Origin: Alnus glutinosa
Taxonomy: Eukaryota; Streptophyta; Magnoliopsida; Fagales; Betulaceae
DNA length: 64,000 nucleotides
Direction of reading: 5' to 3'
Assembly: GCF_958979055.1 (NCBI RefSeq)
Contig: NC_084891.1
Span: 5,298,501-5,362,500, forward strand
Position numbers and translations under genes: made by a program. Positions 23,966-36,069 of the stretch are shown in pieces (the first letter of the stretch is position 1; every line of letters begins with the position of its first letter). Below the pieces are notes generated by a model. It saw nothing but the letters and a program-made list of their open reading frames with translations, had not been told where the DNA came from and made no database searches.

Positions 23966-24204
23966 AAAATTTATGTGAGACATGATTCATGCATAACAGT
24001 GTACAGAATTCAAGAGACATAGGTGAGTACTACGTGGTGGGTTTCACCACATGAATCCCACATAAGACTCACTCCATGTCTCTTGTCTCTTACACAACAG
24101 TTACACTATTGTTGTGCAAAAGACATTTCTGGACCTATGTATGTATGTAAGTCCACATATATAGGTCTCATCAATGTAAATGGTGAAAAAATAATTTTTC
24201 TACA

Positions 24205-24345
24205 TCACATTATCCTACATTAATCCTACACCAAGACACATAGAGTTCATACATATGTTTTCAATATATGTGGGTCTCATATACATAAGTCTCACACCTA
24301 ATATATTTTGGTGTAAGATTGATGTAAGATAATATAACATTGGAA
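24205..24345. mobile_element. Second foldback MITE in divergent promoter
   Basis: The arm CATTATCCTACATTAATCC… pairs with the reverse complement of …GATTGATGTAAGATAATAT. It lies about 310 bp upstream of the ATG at 24657. Confidence 0.6.
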
Positions 24346-24656
24346 TAACACATCTCAAATTTCATTACTAATTAGAATTGTAATTTTAATGTGCAACGGC
24401 TCTTTGATGGTGGCACGTCAGCAATTAGTGAGAAAAGTGTGGAATTCGCTCGTTCCTCTATTCACCACCGTAAGATACCCTTCCTTCCCCTCTTCAATGC
24501 AATTCCAACGGCCTAGATCCAAACACTTCATTTTCAAACCTCATCGTCATCATCTCCATTTCCCAGCACTATTCTTCCTTCAACACGACTACTACACAGA
24601 GAGGGGTGGAGACTAGCGAGAGAGGAGACGAGAGCCTGGTGAATAAGAAAAAGACG

Positions 24657-27474
24657 ATGTCGTTCTGTTCACCTTTATCGTCTCCCGGGTCTCTCTCTTC
24701 CTTCTCCAAAACCAAACCCCATCTAACCTCTCGCTTCAGAGCTTCCGCTGACGTTCCGGATTTTCTCTCTACGGATTGGTATGCGTGCAATTATTTGTTC
24801 TTCTTTCATATAATACGCACAAATTTGCTTATTTAATTGTTTCTTTTTTGTTAGCTTATCATAATACTAATATTAATTAAAAGATTAAATTCATCATTTT
24901 TATCATCTTGGCTTACGGGTGAATTGGTGATTTAACATTTATATCATAGCTAAATTCTTGAGTTTGAACTTATCTCTAGATTTTATCTGCCATTTCAGTT
25001 ATTGCAGTTAAATATACACGATGGAAGGGTTATAATATTAATTAAATAATTAAATCGCCCACTAATTAGTGATTTCGTCATCAAGCGATTTCAATATGTT
25101 ATATCTCCTCAACAGTCTTCATACAATTTTATATGAAAGTTTGGTAATTGGGAAAAAAAAAAAAATTCAACATAATATACACATGTATATACTTCTGTGT
25201 TTTTCTTGTGTACCGATACTATAGTTTGGCCCCTCAAACAAAATTATAAGCAAATATGATTAAGAAGAATAAGTAGATCACTTCTATGAGCCCTACATTA
25301 AGCAATTAAACTGTTTGGATGCCCAGAAGATGTTCAGAGTACCTTAAAGCAAATCATTACCTCTGCAAAAATTTCATATCCAAGCCTGGAAGTCCTCCAC
25401 TAAGTACCAAGAAGACTGGCAAACGCCTCCTGGTGGATCACTCAAATCAAACTTTGATGTGGCTATAAGAGCCACCTTTTCGATAGCAGCAGGCTGTTCT
25501 CTCATATGACCAAGGTGATATCATTATGGCTTATGCTAAACGGTTTCCCCCCTTGGATGTTACCGCTGGGGAAGCTCAGGCAGCCTTGTTAGCCTCCTAC
25601 AGTCACAGACCGCTTCATTTGGAAGGTGATATCCATCTGAGCATTGCTCCCATTCTAGCTGATATCCATTTGAAATTGCCCTTGTTCTCTAGCGGGTCAG
25701 CTTATAAGGTTTCAAGATGTGCCAATTTCAGAGCACACCTAGTTGTTTCTAAATGGACCGCTTCCCATAAAGTTTTTGGAAGCATTCCCACCTCTCTTCC
25801 TCTCTTCCATTAACATTAAGAGTTGAAAAGACCCCCTATGTAGTCCCCTTTCCCTTATATTGCTCAACCAAAAAAAACTGTGATAGTTTTTTAAGCAAAA
25901 ATTTTTATGCATGTGCCACACGAGTGAAATTCATGGTGTGAAGTTGCTGTACAGCCAATTCAGTTCTTTTACACGGTAATCTTTTTATATACAAAATATG
26001 AACTTTTGAACACCCAATTGATAATTTGGAAGTATGAGAAGATAGAAATGTTTCACCCAATATGATCAGCACCGGCCAAATTGGTTAAGTGTTGGAATGG
26101 TTGAAACTTTAGATTGTTCTTGGGCAGTTTGGAATGGAGTTTCTGCAATACTCTAATCTTAGCCTGACCTAAATCAGCTCGTTTTAATGCACTACGTCAT
26201 ATGTTCTAAGTAGGTTCTTGCCTTTTGCTTTGCAGGCTTGAATCACGCAAGAAGAGACCTTTTGGCCCAAGATTAAATGTAACTCTCGGACTATGCACAT
26301 TAGTACAAGGTGTCACCATTGTGTCTCTATAGCTTGTCAATCTATGCTAACTCTTGCTATAGTTTAGTGCAGAAGAAGCTGTCCAGTGCCAGCTCGATGC
26401 ACTGAAGTACAATGACCAGCCCCGTCAAGATTATGGAATTGAGGTTATGTACAGGGTAATTTACAGATTCTGGCAGTCTTTCTTCTTTTGGCTGCTTAAC
26501 ATCGCTTAGGGAACAGTCTGGTGACGCAAATAACACTATCTTTTGCCATGGCAGTTTGCTGGATTCGATCCCTTTGAAAGGTCTACCTATTTTGGGCCCT
26601 TCTTTGATTTGGGACAGGTAATTAATTCTAAATTTTGAGCAATTTTACCAGTAATACTACATATGCTGATACCTCTTTTTGGTTTGCTGCTTCATTGTCG
26701 GTGCAGTTTGAACGGTTTAGGCGGATTTTTCACCATTCAACCTATAGAGTTTTACTTGGTCATAAGGATAGAAAGATTCTTAGCAGTTTGTTTGTGAAGG
26801 AGGTATAAATGGCTTATTGTTTACATGGTAAAGAAATACATATAATGGGAAATAAATTATTTATCATCCAGTCTGCAAACTGCGTTGAGCTTTGAGTGAT
26901 GCCTCTTTCTGATATATATGCCATGCGCCTTTCATCTTACATAAATTTGTCGATTCTTTATGCTGTTCTCAATAATTTTTCTCCTTTACTAATCAGCTGT
27001 TATGCTTGTATGAGCTGAAAAACAGAACCGATTCACGCAGAGGGTTTGGATACGAGGAAGTCGGCCAGAGGAAGAAGAAATATTTCAGTTTACCATGATT
27101 CAGGTTTGCTCATTGTACCTTTTGTTTATGATAGTCATATGTTTCCATTGTGTCACACATGGATTCAAGTTGGCACATTTATCAGTACATTGTTTTCCAT
27201 TTTATTTTTTTGTCCTATCATCAGGGGATCCTATTATAACCATCATAGGCATTCCATTAAATTGTTTTGGGTTACAATAATTATGTTTTCGGTCAAATAT
27301 TGTACTTGATAAAATACAGGCATATCAATTTTTGTTGACAAATCCTATGCTTTGTACCTTTATTGATCTATGGTGTGTTAAATGCAGAGGGTTGGTGGCT
27401 CGTGGGATGGTTATTGGCTGACAGAGAGTCTACTTCATGATGGGGATGCTTTTTCTGGTGGTTTGGCTTACTGA
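24657..27474 (+). CDS. Conserved NTF2/DUF4864-like plant protein
   Basis: Seven exons keep phase: 24657-24778, 26236-26278, 26363-26455, 26555-26617, 26707-26802, 27026-27103, 27388-27474, giving 193 residues. The Ser/Thr-rich, Arg-containing N-terminus (residues 1-40) looks like a plastid or mitochondrial targeting peptide (inference). The body contains EEAVQCQLDALKYND, GPFFDLGQFERF, an HSTYRVLLGHKDRK stretch, and a C-terminal WDGYWLTESLLHDG. Its order resembles the DUF4864/NTF2-like fold; biochemical role unknown to me. From memory a similar small gene sits next to the CCR4-6 gene in Arabidopsis. Its start is head-to-head with CCR4-6, ~1.08 kb from that gene's start. An in-frame upstream ATG at 24606 would add 17 residues; the ATG at 24657 begins a better leader. 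Intron 1 holds a LINE RNase H fragment. Confidence 0.88.
25320..25900 (+). pseudogene. LINE RNase H remnant in intron 1
   Basis: The plus-strand translation gives a plant LINE RNase H region: PPGGSLKSNFDVAIRATFS, a frameshift, then an open stretch from 25526 with MAYAKRFPPLDVTAGEAQAA and later ADIHLKLPLFSS. This is the usual C-terminal end of a plant non-LTR element. Frameshifts and stops show it is dead. Confidence 0.75.
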
Positions 27475-27542
27475 ATAGCTCATGCAGGCTATCTCGTGGT
27501 GGAATAGGTTCCTTTCCATTTCAAATGAAATGAATAGTATCA

Positions 27543-27672
27543 TGATTAAGATTTAAAGTTGGTGCATCTAATTAGTGTAGGTGATATCAATGTTGACACG
27601 TTTTTAAAAGAATTTAAATAATATAGCATCATATATATCATTAGATGCACCAACTTTTAATCCTAAACATGA
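27543..27672. mobile_element. ~130-bp MITE
   Basis: The inverted ends contain AAAGTTGGTGCATCTAAT (left) and its near reverse complement ATTAGATGCACCAACTTTTA (right), flanked by CATGA/CATGA-like sequence. It lies just 3' of the DUF4864-like gene. A related element is at about 46885-46980. Confidence 0.65.
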
Positions 27673-27674
27673 AA

Positions 27675-28844
27675 TGAAGAGGATCCTTGTCCTCCTATGG
27701 TGGACCTCCGTTAATTTAACATTAGTCGTGCCATGTTGTAAGCATAACATTGTTTCCCTAAACCTCAAATTTGTACATATGAAATAATTTAAAGCTTTGT
27801 ATATAAAAACTCTGTAATCAATTATATATCCAAGTTATATGTTCTAAGTCTCTCTCTCTCTCTAATATTGTTTTTGATGGTAGGCGTAAGATTATTTTGG
27901 TTTGAATTACTTAATGTAAGAAGTGAGCCCTGACACACAGGGGACGTAAGAAGTAGCCTTTGGTGAAGGATTTAGATGCCTGAGGATTCAATTCTTTGCT
28001 TTGCTTTGCTTTGCTTTGAGAGAGAGAGGGAGAGATTTACTAAGAAATTGTAAATGCTACAGGTCGTTTAGCTGAAACCATGCTACAAAGTACAAATAGC
28101 GGTGCAAAGCATTTTTTCTTTGCCATCGTTCTGGTTTAGGTTTGCTCATTGTATCTTCAGATTTGTTTATGACAGCCATATGTTTCCAATGTACGACATA
28201 AGGACTAATGTGCCGCTGTACAATATCCCATCTGGGTGAGCCTTATGCTTTCTCCCAATGTATCACGGGTCATAGCAAATCCATTGCCCAACACCTAGTT
28301 ACAAAGCCGAAGCAAAACTTTGCGTTAATGCATGTCGGATCCAAAACCTGAGAAGCGGTTCCTAGTGTTCCAACAAGTTCAAATTCCGTGCAATGAGATT
28401 GTCTATTACATGTGCAATAGGCAGCCTCATCTGAGAAGACACCCGAGCCCCACCTTGTTCAGGCAGGTGTCCGGACAGCACGAAAGACGTCTTACCTAAT
28501 AGACAACCTGCAAGGGCCATTTACACAATAGTCTGGTAAACAATCAACTCAAATGCCATATCGCCATATTCAACAATGCCTACCTTAATATAATTCAGGA
28601 AATGCCTGTGGTCCCAACACAACACAAAATTTCAAATGTTTGCACACTAATGGGATCAATAAAATAGTTCACTAAACCAAAAAGCAGCCAAAGTATCAAA
28701 TAGCCAATGTGACCAATGCGTTTTAGCATGTTAAGAACCTCCTAAGTTTAGATACTAAAACTCCAGTATAACCGATGCAAGGTAAAGTTCAATTACTAAT
28801 GCCACACCAACAGGACTCCCCCATCGCAGACTAGCTTTGAAATA
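27675..28844. other. Spacer between convergent genes
   Basis: No gene. It contains a (CT)n run near 27850-27866, a duplicated fragment of the upstream gene's intron 6 at 28136-28192, and a GC-richer stretch at 28230-28520 without recognisable coding content. The end near 28844 would be NAA50 3' UTR. Confidence 0.5.
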
Positions 28845-31800
28845 CTATTGCTTGTTTTGAGTGATATACTTTGTAAGAACATAGCAGTCTGGTGGGGTAA
28901 TGTTTGTGTAGTAGTTCTCTATGGTGTCCGTGATTTCGAACCCGAATTTCTTGTAAAAATTTATGGCATCCTCATTGTTTGTCTGCACATGCAAGTAAAC
29001 CTCGGACATGTTTTGCTTGGAGCAGAGATCAAGAACATGGTTCAGCAGCCTCGTACCTGCCAAATCCCAGGATTAGAACTTTCATCCAAAGCATGTGGAG
29101 AAAAGCTTTTTTCCAGAATAAACAAAACTGAGTACTAAGAATTCCAGTCAAAAATATGTTGGTTTGTTCTTTGTAGTTCTTTCTTAATTTCCACAATTAG
29201 TCTTTATTTCACAGGACTTCAGATAATTAAACAGCAACTCTAGTGTCTAAAAAGTTGTAAAACCTAAAATTATTATGACATTTTCATGTCAAATGAAAGT
29301 GGGCTTTGTTGATTGTCAGAGATAATTTAGTTTTGGACCCCATATTCTGCATCGGGCAACTACGACCACAAAAATAACAATAAAATAAAACAAACCATTC
29401 CACAAACAGATAAAGACTATGAATACAAACAAATTCCATGAGGTTTAGTCACTAGCATCAACCTCTAAACACCACTGATCTCCTAGGTTAATGAATAAAA
29501 GGAAAAAAAAATAAATCAATGGAGTCATCCTAGGGATTCAATATTTAGCAGAACTTCTATGTAGAATTTGAATTCCAAAATCCATCTTAAAGATATGAGG
29601 TCTATATTTAGCCAACTCCTGGATGGAATTTGAGTTGAAAAATCCAATATAAAAGATATGAATTATTTCTAGAAAAAGTAGCATAAGCACTTCAAAAGAA
29701 GAGATATGTCCATGTTAGACACAACACTCTGTCATAGACATGTCCCTTGCCATCAGAATTTACCCACAATTTAGTTTAAATCTTTTGAAACTGTACATAA
29801 TGTTCATACAGTGCTGACATGGATTGATCACATAAAAGACATGCCAAGAAATGGCTGTTTCCTTTTTGAAATTGGAACAGAATATTCTTGTTATAAAGAT
29901 ATTGTAAGCAGTAATACCCAACGCAAGAGAGAAGAGGGGGGCTTCAGATATGAAAACATGGCAAAATCATAGATGACACAAGCATCTCTGTTTGCATAGG
30001 ACTCCTGTAGGCAACCAAAATATATTGGGGAACAAAACTACAATAACTGGTTAAAATTACGATAAAACCATTCAGTAAACCTAATAAAATTATACATTGC
30101 ATGTAAAAATATATGAAAGGACAAAGGACAACAAAAAAAAACCAATTAATTCTTGTCAATGGTCAGCAAAAAGTATAAGAATTTCAACCAAAAGTATGTA
30201 TATTTCTCCTTCGTATTCCCTTTTTAATTTCCACACCTGGTCTTCATTTCACATGATTTCAGATCATCAAACAGTGAGCCTACTGTTCAACAAGTTGGAA
30301 AACCCAAAGGGCTACTTTAACCAATTTGAACCAAGTCATATCAAAAAGCATACTAACCCAAAATAGAAAATAAAAATAAAAATAACAAGCATGATAGTTG
30401 ATACTATGGTTTCTCAAACAAACTCCATACACAACTACAATCAAAAGAAAGATAAGTTGCACGCTTACCAATGCCCAAACCCCGATATGGTGCTAAGACA
30501 CCCAATGTCATGATATAAACACGGATAGCCCCACCTTCCTTCTTCTCAAGCCGGCATGCAATTGAACCAACACAGATATCACCATAGTATGCTGAGAAAA
30601 AAAATTCAAAAGAACCAACACTTTAGGATGACCAATATATGTATGATTTGGGCTATGAAATTACACTTCAAGACAAATAATGGGTGTTAGACAATACAAA
30701 ATCATGAGTTTTGAACAAGCATCTATACATTAAATAGTCTTCCTTGCTGGATTCTATTGTCAAGAATCCCAATCAGTTGGGACTAAGGCTTATTTGAGGT
30801 GCGTGGATTTGTCTCTTCCTTGGGCATATGTGAAGTTATGGAGGTTAAATGGATAATTATCTTCGACAGACATCATAGGCAACAGGAAAAAGTGCTCAAA
30901 CCATAAGTGCCCGTAAACTAGTTAATAAGGAAGAAAGTAATAAAATAATAACTGACATCAGAGATGGAAAAGTAATAGGCAACCTTCAATCCTTCATGGC
31001 AACAAAATTAGGTTTCAGGAATTACTTGACACCAGAAGTTATGAATGCAGGAGCCAGGAAAAAAAAGATTCAGGGTAACTAGAGACTGGAATACTGTAAA
31101 GTGATGCAATTTATAATTATCTTGACATCCAACAATTCCTTCAAGGATATTCAAATACCATTTGCAGCATGGAAGAAATTCCATTAAAAATTCAGGAATT
31201 ATGAGATTGTCAGATAAGATGAGAAATACATGGCAGTCTTAAAAACACTGAAGTTCTGTTACAAAATAACTTTTGGCATACTGTATCAAAAGGGAAATAC
31301 GTGAAATGTAACACAATCTTTGCAAAACAAAGGTTTGCTGAAGCTTGGGCAGTACTAAGACAAAAGGTCTCGACATCCAAGAATTCATCTGTAAACATTC
31401 ACAAACTATTCATATCATTCAAGAAACTCACTAGTGATTCAGGAACTATGAGATTGTTTGATAAAAGTTTAGAAATAAATTGCTTTCTTAAGAATCACAA
31501 AAGATCTCTGTTACATAATAAATAATTGGCATACTGTGACCCAAAAAAAAAAGTTCATACAATGTAACACAATCTTTTGCAGAACTAAATTATATTGAAT
31601 CTTGGACGGTGATTAAAAAGAAAAAATAGCATGAATACACCCAAAATGAGGAATGTTAAGGACAACTACCAACCAACAGAAGGGTGGAGTAAGAAATGAA
31701 CACATTCATAAGTGCTAGAAGTACCACCAATAGAACAGAAAATGAGAGCAACTCATCTAATATGAGCTGGTGAAATGACAAGATGAAGACCAAAAAGGAT

Positions 31801-34172
31801 ATACATAATGAAGTGACACAAAAAACATGGTGGCCTTTAACATGACTGAGAAAATGGTACTGAACAGATATGTATGTTGAAAAAGGATTCAAGCTGATCA
31901 TCAAAATTGATAGAAATTAGGCTATACTCAGTTGGTTTGTTCATTCACCTTTTTCATCCCTAACATATCTAAACAACCTCAGCGTATGTCTTCAAGAAGT
32001 TAATGACTTTTAAAAATTATGTTGTTCTTCATGTGAACATAAAATGAGTTGTTAAAAATGCACTAATTCCCATACAAATAGGGAAGTTAAGAGTAAATAC
32101 AATAGCCATTCAAATTGGATTTGAACTATAGTAACTTCAGAACTAAAACAGCGGTCAAGAACTTGCAACAATTAAAAGGTACAAAAATAAAAAATAAATA
32201 AATAAATCTTATGACAATAGTATTTCTTACACTTAATCCAACAATCTCAACCATGCCAGGAAACAATCTTAGAAGACCTAAATGTCCGTATTACAAGAGC
32301 TCAAGTGTGAGTGACGCTACCAAAAAACTTTAGGGGAATGGACTACACCAGTATATAAAACCTCTGACAACGTCTCAACTTACAGTTTCAAAGGAACTCC
32401 TCTACTGATGGAGCGAAAATTAATCACTAGGATTTTTTCATTTCAATACTGAACTAGAATCTCACCCTTTATCTTCAATAATATAATTCTCTCATGGGCT
32501 TTGAGGATATCAAACAGGAAACACAAGAGGTTGGTTTAAGACTATGTTCCAGATATTCCAAATGATAAAAAACACAAACCTTAGAACACATATATAAAAC
32601 TACCAAAATTTTATTTATTTATTTATTTTTTATAAGTAATCAAGATATTATAAAAAAGCGTAAGGCGTCTTCAGGTACACAGAGAGTACACAAGAGAAGC
32701 CACCTAACTAGTAGGAGCAAAAAGAACAAGAAACTCATGCAAATTAATCACCAAATGAGAAACAAAAGCAGTTGTCAAAAAATACAAGGTATTAAAAAAT
32801 AAAGACTTAATCATCCAATGTCTTCTCACGATCTTCAAAACTTCAATCATTTATTCCCTCCAAAGACACCACAAAATGCACGAAAGTACCATCTTGAGCC
32901 TATTTGCTAGGATCTTAAAAATAATCTTATAAATACTACCCACAAGACTGATCGGGTAAAAAGTCCTTATGGTCAACCCTTGGAATCTTCGGAATGAGGG
33001 TCAAGAACGTAGCATGTAGGCTCCTCTTGAACTTACCACTAGCATGGAATTCACGAAAAACCTTCATGATGTCCTCTTTCAACACAACCCAACATGCTTG
33101 GAAGAAAGCCATAGAAAAACCGTCTAGGCCCACTACCTCCCAGACCTCCCTTTCCTCAAAATCTCTATCCAACCACCTAGCATCCGTCTCATCAATGGAA
33201 TCAAAAGAAAGGCCATCCACCCTTGGCCTCCAACTGAGCTGCGAAAAACACCTTTCCTTACCCATTTATGGTGCAGCCTTAAGTTACTAACACATGCTAT
33301 ATATGGCCTGAATGATAGAATATCAATCGAAACAGATTCTTTTTTACTGCCTACGGGTGGGTACTTATTTGATTAATAAAAGCTAGGGCCTTCCTTATCA
33401 TCAACTCACTAATGAAAAACTAGGGCCTATCCCACGGTTATTCAACAGCATATCTGTTTTTTTTCACTTATCAAAAAAAGACAGCATGTATCCTACAGTG
33501 CATCCACAGGCTTCAGAAAAACAGTCAAAGAGTATCATTTTCTAATGCATTAAAGAAGAACACCAAAAACCAAAAGTCCACAACAAAAGCCACGAAGACA
33601 CGATTAACAACTGCATTATGAAAGCAGCAGACGTAAATATATCGCAATAATAAGCAAAATTCATAGAATCCATAGCAGAAGCCTACGAACGTTACAAACT
33701 ATTACGAGCCTAAACAAATAAAACCCATCATAGACGACTAAAAAATAAGCAAATCCCAGTAAATATATCTCAATAATAAGCATAACTAATGAACCCATAG
33801 CAAAGTCACTGAGAAAATCAGAAACTAATACAAGCCTAGACCAATAGAACCCATCAAAGACTGACAAAAAATAAGCAAAACCCATAACAGATATCAGCGA
33901 ATGGGAAACAAAAATCATCGTCCTGAACACAAAACAATCAAATGATTCAAATCCCAGAGAAATAAAATATTATAAAGGACTAAGACAGAGCCAGAAACGG
34001 AAAAATAAAAAAACGAACCTAGCTTGGTGAAGTCGCCAGAAGCGAGGGCATCGGCGTAGTACTTGTCATTGTAGCGGACGGGGAAGAGAACCGTGTTGAG
34101 CTTCTTCAGCTGCATCAAGTTCTTGTCCCTAACTCCGTCCAGCGATATTGGGACCTCACGCCCAACCCCCAT
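28845..34172 (-). CDS. NAA50: N-alpha-acetyltransferase 50 (NatE catalytic subunit)
   Basis: GNAT-fold enzyme that acetylates N-terminal methionines of nascent proteins using acetyl-CoA, usually docked on the NatA complex at the ribosome; in plants NAA50 is linked to growth and stress responses. Three exons in phase: 34019-34172, 30469-30591, 28845-29056, giving 162 residues, the normal length. Visible family features: N-terminal VPISLDGVRDKNLMQLKKLN (substrate-loop side), VLFPVRYNDKYY, the strand LYIMTLGVLAPYR-like core read as VYIMTLGVLAPYRGLGIG with the acetyl-CoA loop (R/Q-x-x-G-x-G/A form RGLGIG), then YLHVQTNNEDAINFYKKFGF. The ATG at 34172 (MGVGREV…) is chosen by family; an in-frame ATG at 34196 would add 8 residues. 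Intron 1 is 3.4 kb and carries a LINE fragment and two tandem duplications. Confidence 0.96.
29131..29290. repeat. Intronic duplication in NAA50 intron 2, copy 1
   Basis: About 150 bp (AGTACTAAGAATTCCAG…) is repeated in diverged form at about 30171-30330 in the same intron and orientation, sharing runs such as TAATTTCCACA and TTTCACA.GA.TTCAGAT. Confidence 0.6.
30171..30330. repeat. Intronic duplication in NAA50 intron 2, copy 2
   Basis: Second, diverged copy of the ~150-bp segment at 29131-29290, lying just downstream of exon 2 in transcript order. Confidence 0.6.
31121..31615. repeat. ~250-bp tandem duplication, NAA50 intron 1
   Basis: Two diverged copies start with GACATCCAAxAATTC (31124 and 31371). 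Matching landmarks TTCAGGAAxTATGAGATTGT (31191, 31438) and TTGGCATACTGT (31273, 31527) keep a spacing of 247-254 bp. Confidence 0.75.
32620..33290 (-). mobile_element. Internally deleted LINE, NAA50 intron 1
   Basis: The minus strand opens with the N-terminal part of a LINE reverse transcriptase (SQLSWRPRVDGLSF, GLDGFSMAFFQACW, ATFLTLIPKIP) and then jumps to the LINE C-terminal tail and the GCGCCTTACGC-type 3' end. The RT core and zinc-binding domain are missing. No clean TSD was found. Confidence 0.8.
33635..33889. repeat. 126-bp tandem duplication, NAA50 intron 1
   Basis: AAATATATC.CAATAATAAGC begins at 33635 and again at 33761, and the copies end with matching AAAAAATAAGCAAA.CCCA motifs. 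This gives two diverged tandem units of ~126 bp just downstream of exon 1 in transcript order. Confidence 0.8.
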
Positions 34173-34447
34173 GTTTTTACCTATGGAAATCTGCACTAGT
34201 TTTTCTTCTTCTTTTTTTGTCTTTTTCCTTTTTTCTTTTTATCACAGATAGAGAGAGGTAGAGAGGGATGGGCAGAGGTTTCGTGAGGACTGGGGTTTTA
34301 TCACAGTAAGTTTCCTGGCAGATTCGCTTAGGTTCTGTTTGGTTTGCGTGCAAATTCTGAGGCTTGGTCCCCGAGTTGGCGAGTTGTATCACTTTGGGCT
34401 TTCCATTTTATTTAAAGAATAAAAATAAATGAAAAATCTTCTTTTTT

Positions 34448-35031
34448 GTGATTGGTCTAAATTATAAATCTACGTTACGAAATAAAAAATAATTTAAATT
34501 TTAGAGGTTCTCGAAGTAGGCTAAAACACTTGACGAATTTCGTTAATGTGACATTTCAGCACCAATAAAATGATAACACGTATTACTCTTAATAACAAAA
34601 ATCTAAACATATAAAATCTAAAAATTAAAGACTTATTATTTACAAAAAAAAAAAAAAAAAAGCCTTCAAGCCACCCCCATAGGTGGTGCTGACCCCATAT
34701 GGGATGGCGGCGAGCCACCCCCTCCCCCAAGTGATAGGCAGCCACCATCTTTCTTTCTTTTTTTTCTTTTTTTTATTTCTTTTTTAAAAAAATAAGTTTT
34801 TAATTTTTAAGTTTTATATATTTATATTTTTAATATATTAATATATTTTTTTAAGAGTAACATGTGTCATCATTCTATTGGTCTTGACGAGGCACACTAA
34901 AAGAATTCGTCAAGTGTTTTGACATAATTTTTACTATATGGACTAAATTATTATTTTGGCCTACCCGAGGACCTCTGAATTATTTTTTATATACCGTAGA
35001 GAGTGATTTGTAATTTAGGTAAACCACAATG
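34448..35031. mobile_element. Large foldback element upstream of NAA50
   Basis: The left arm (34448-~34640, including AACACTTGACGAATT and CACGT.TTACTCTTAA) is the imperfect reverse complement of the right arm (~34790-35031). They pair over roughly 190-240 bp around a CCACCCCC-rich centre. It starts ~275 bp upstream of the NAA50 ATG. Open frames inside are low complexity. Confidence 0.7.
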
Positions 35032-35054
35032 ACTAATTTTGCATTTATCACTTT

Positions 35055-35460
35055 TATTTATTTTTGAAAAACTTCACTTATCATCCTTAATCTTTCACCA
35101 CTTTTGCAATCATACTCATAAGCTTTAAAAAAGTCAATTTATTGTATCCATCTTTTAATTTTACCCTCAATTAGAATTTTCCGTTAAATCCTAACGAAGT
35201 GGTGTCAAAATTCCTAAAATGTCCGAATTTTTTTAGGAAAAAAAAAAAAAAACTACAAGGATTTAGGCGTTGGTCATTCATATATATATATATATATTAA
35301 AAATAGTATTTTTGGAGTTTTGATAGGATTTAATGAAAAATCATAACGAATGAGTGAAACTGAAAGAAAAAAAAAAATTGAAAGATTAATACACTAAATT
35401 GACACGTTTTATTGCAAAACTCCTGAAAGATAATGGTGGTAATTGAAGTTTTCTCTTATT
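35055..35460. mobile_element. MITE family B, copy 1
   Basis: The ends GAAAAACTTCACTTATCATCC and the reverse complement of the segment near 35430-35455 match, and the interior contains the shared motif TTTTGATAGGATTTAATGAAAAAT. Relatives lie at 53578-53940 (BAHD intron) and ~58240-58500. Confidence 0.6.
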
Positions 35461-36065
35461 TTTATAAGTGGAAAACAACTAAGAGCATTCACATTTGGTT
35501 TAGCAAATGTTTAACTTAAATTCAGCTAAAAAATTAATTTTTATTTTATTTTAATTACATACTTTTTGAAAGAGCGTACTTCTAGCTCAATATTTTAACA
35601 ATCCATTTTCATTATTTTATTTAAATATTGTTTCTTTGTTTTTTTTCTCTGACAACCATATCTTTAAAAGTTTATCATTTCCAAACGGTTAATTTTTTCT
35701 TTTTCAAAATTTTTCTTTATTTTAACTATCATATTTTTCTAACAGTTATATTTTTCATATTTTCTTGGCGGTCATATTTTTCATATTTTTCAACAAAAGA
35801 TAAAATATAATGAATTTTAATAATTCATGAGTTCACGATAAAAATAAATAAATAAAAAGAGTCATCGATGGAGTTGCTTGGCCAAAATGAACAAATTTCC
35901 AGAACTTCCCATTTTATATACATATACAATTACACTGTGATTTCTTTTCTTTTTCTTTTTTCTTTTTTTTTTAAAAAAATGAATTTGTTTCAAAAAGTAA
36001 CGATGAATTTATGAAAAAGAAAAGAAAAAGAAAAGTCTCACACGAAAAAGTTAATAAACTAATTA
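35461..36065. other. AT-rich spacer
   Basis: No gene seen. A GAGCATTCACAT motif at 35485 recurs at 36878 and may mark ends of further small elements. Confidence 0.4.
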
Positions 36066-36069
36066 ATTT

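Noticed and set aside
34521-34748. Minus-strand open frame upstream of NAA50
   Set aside because: Lies within the foldback element and is low complexity (poly-Phe from a T-run).
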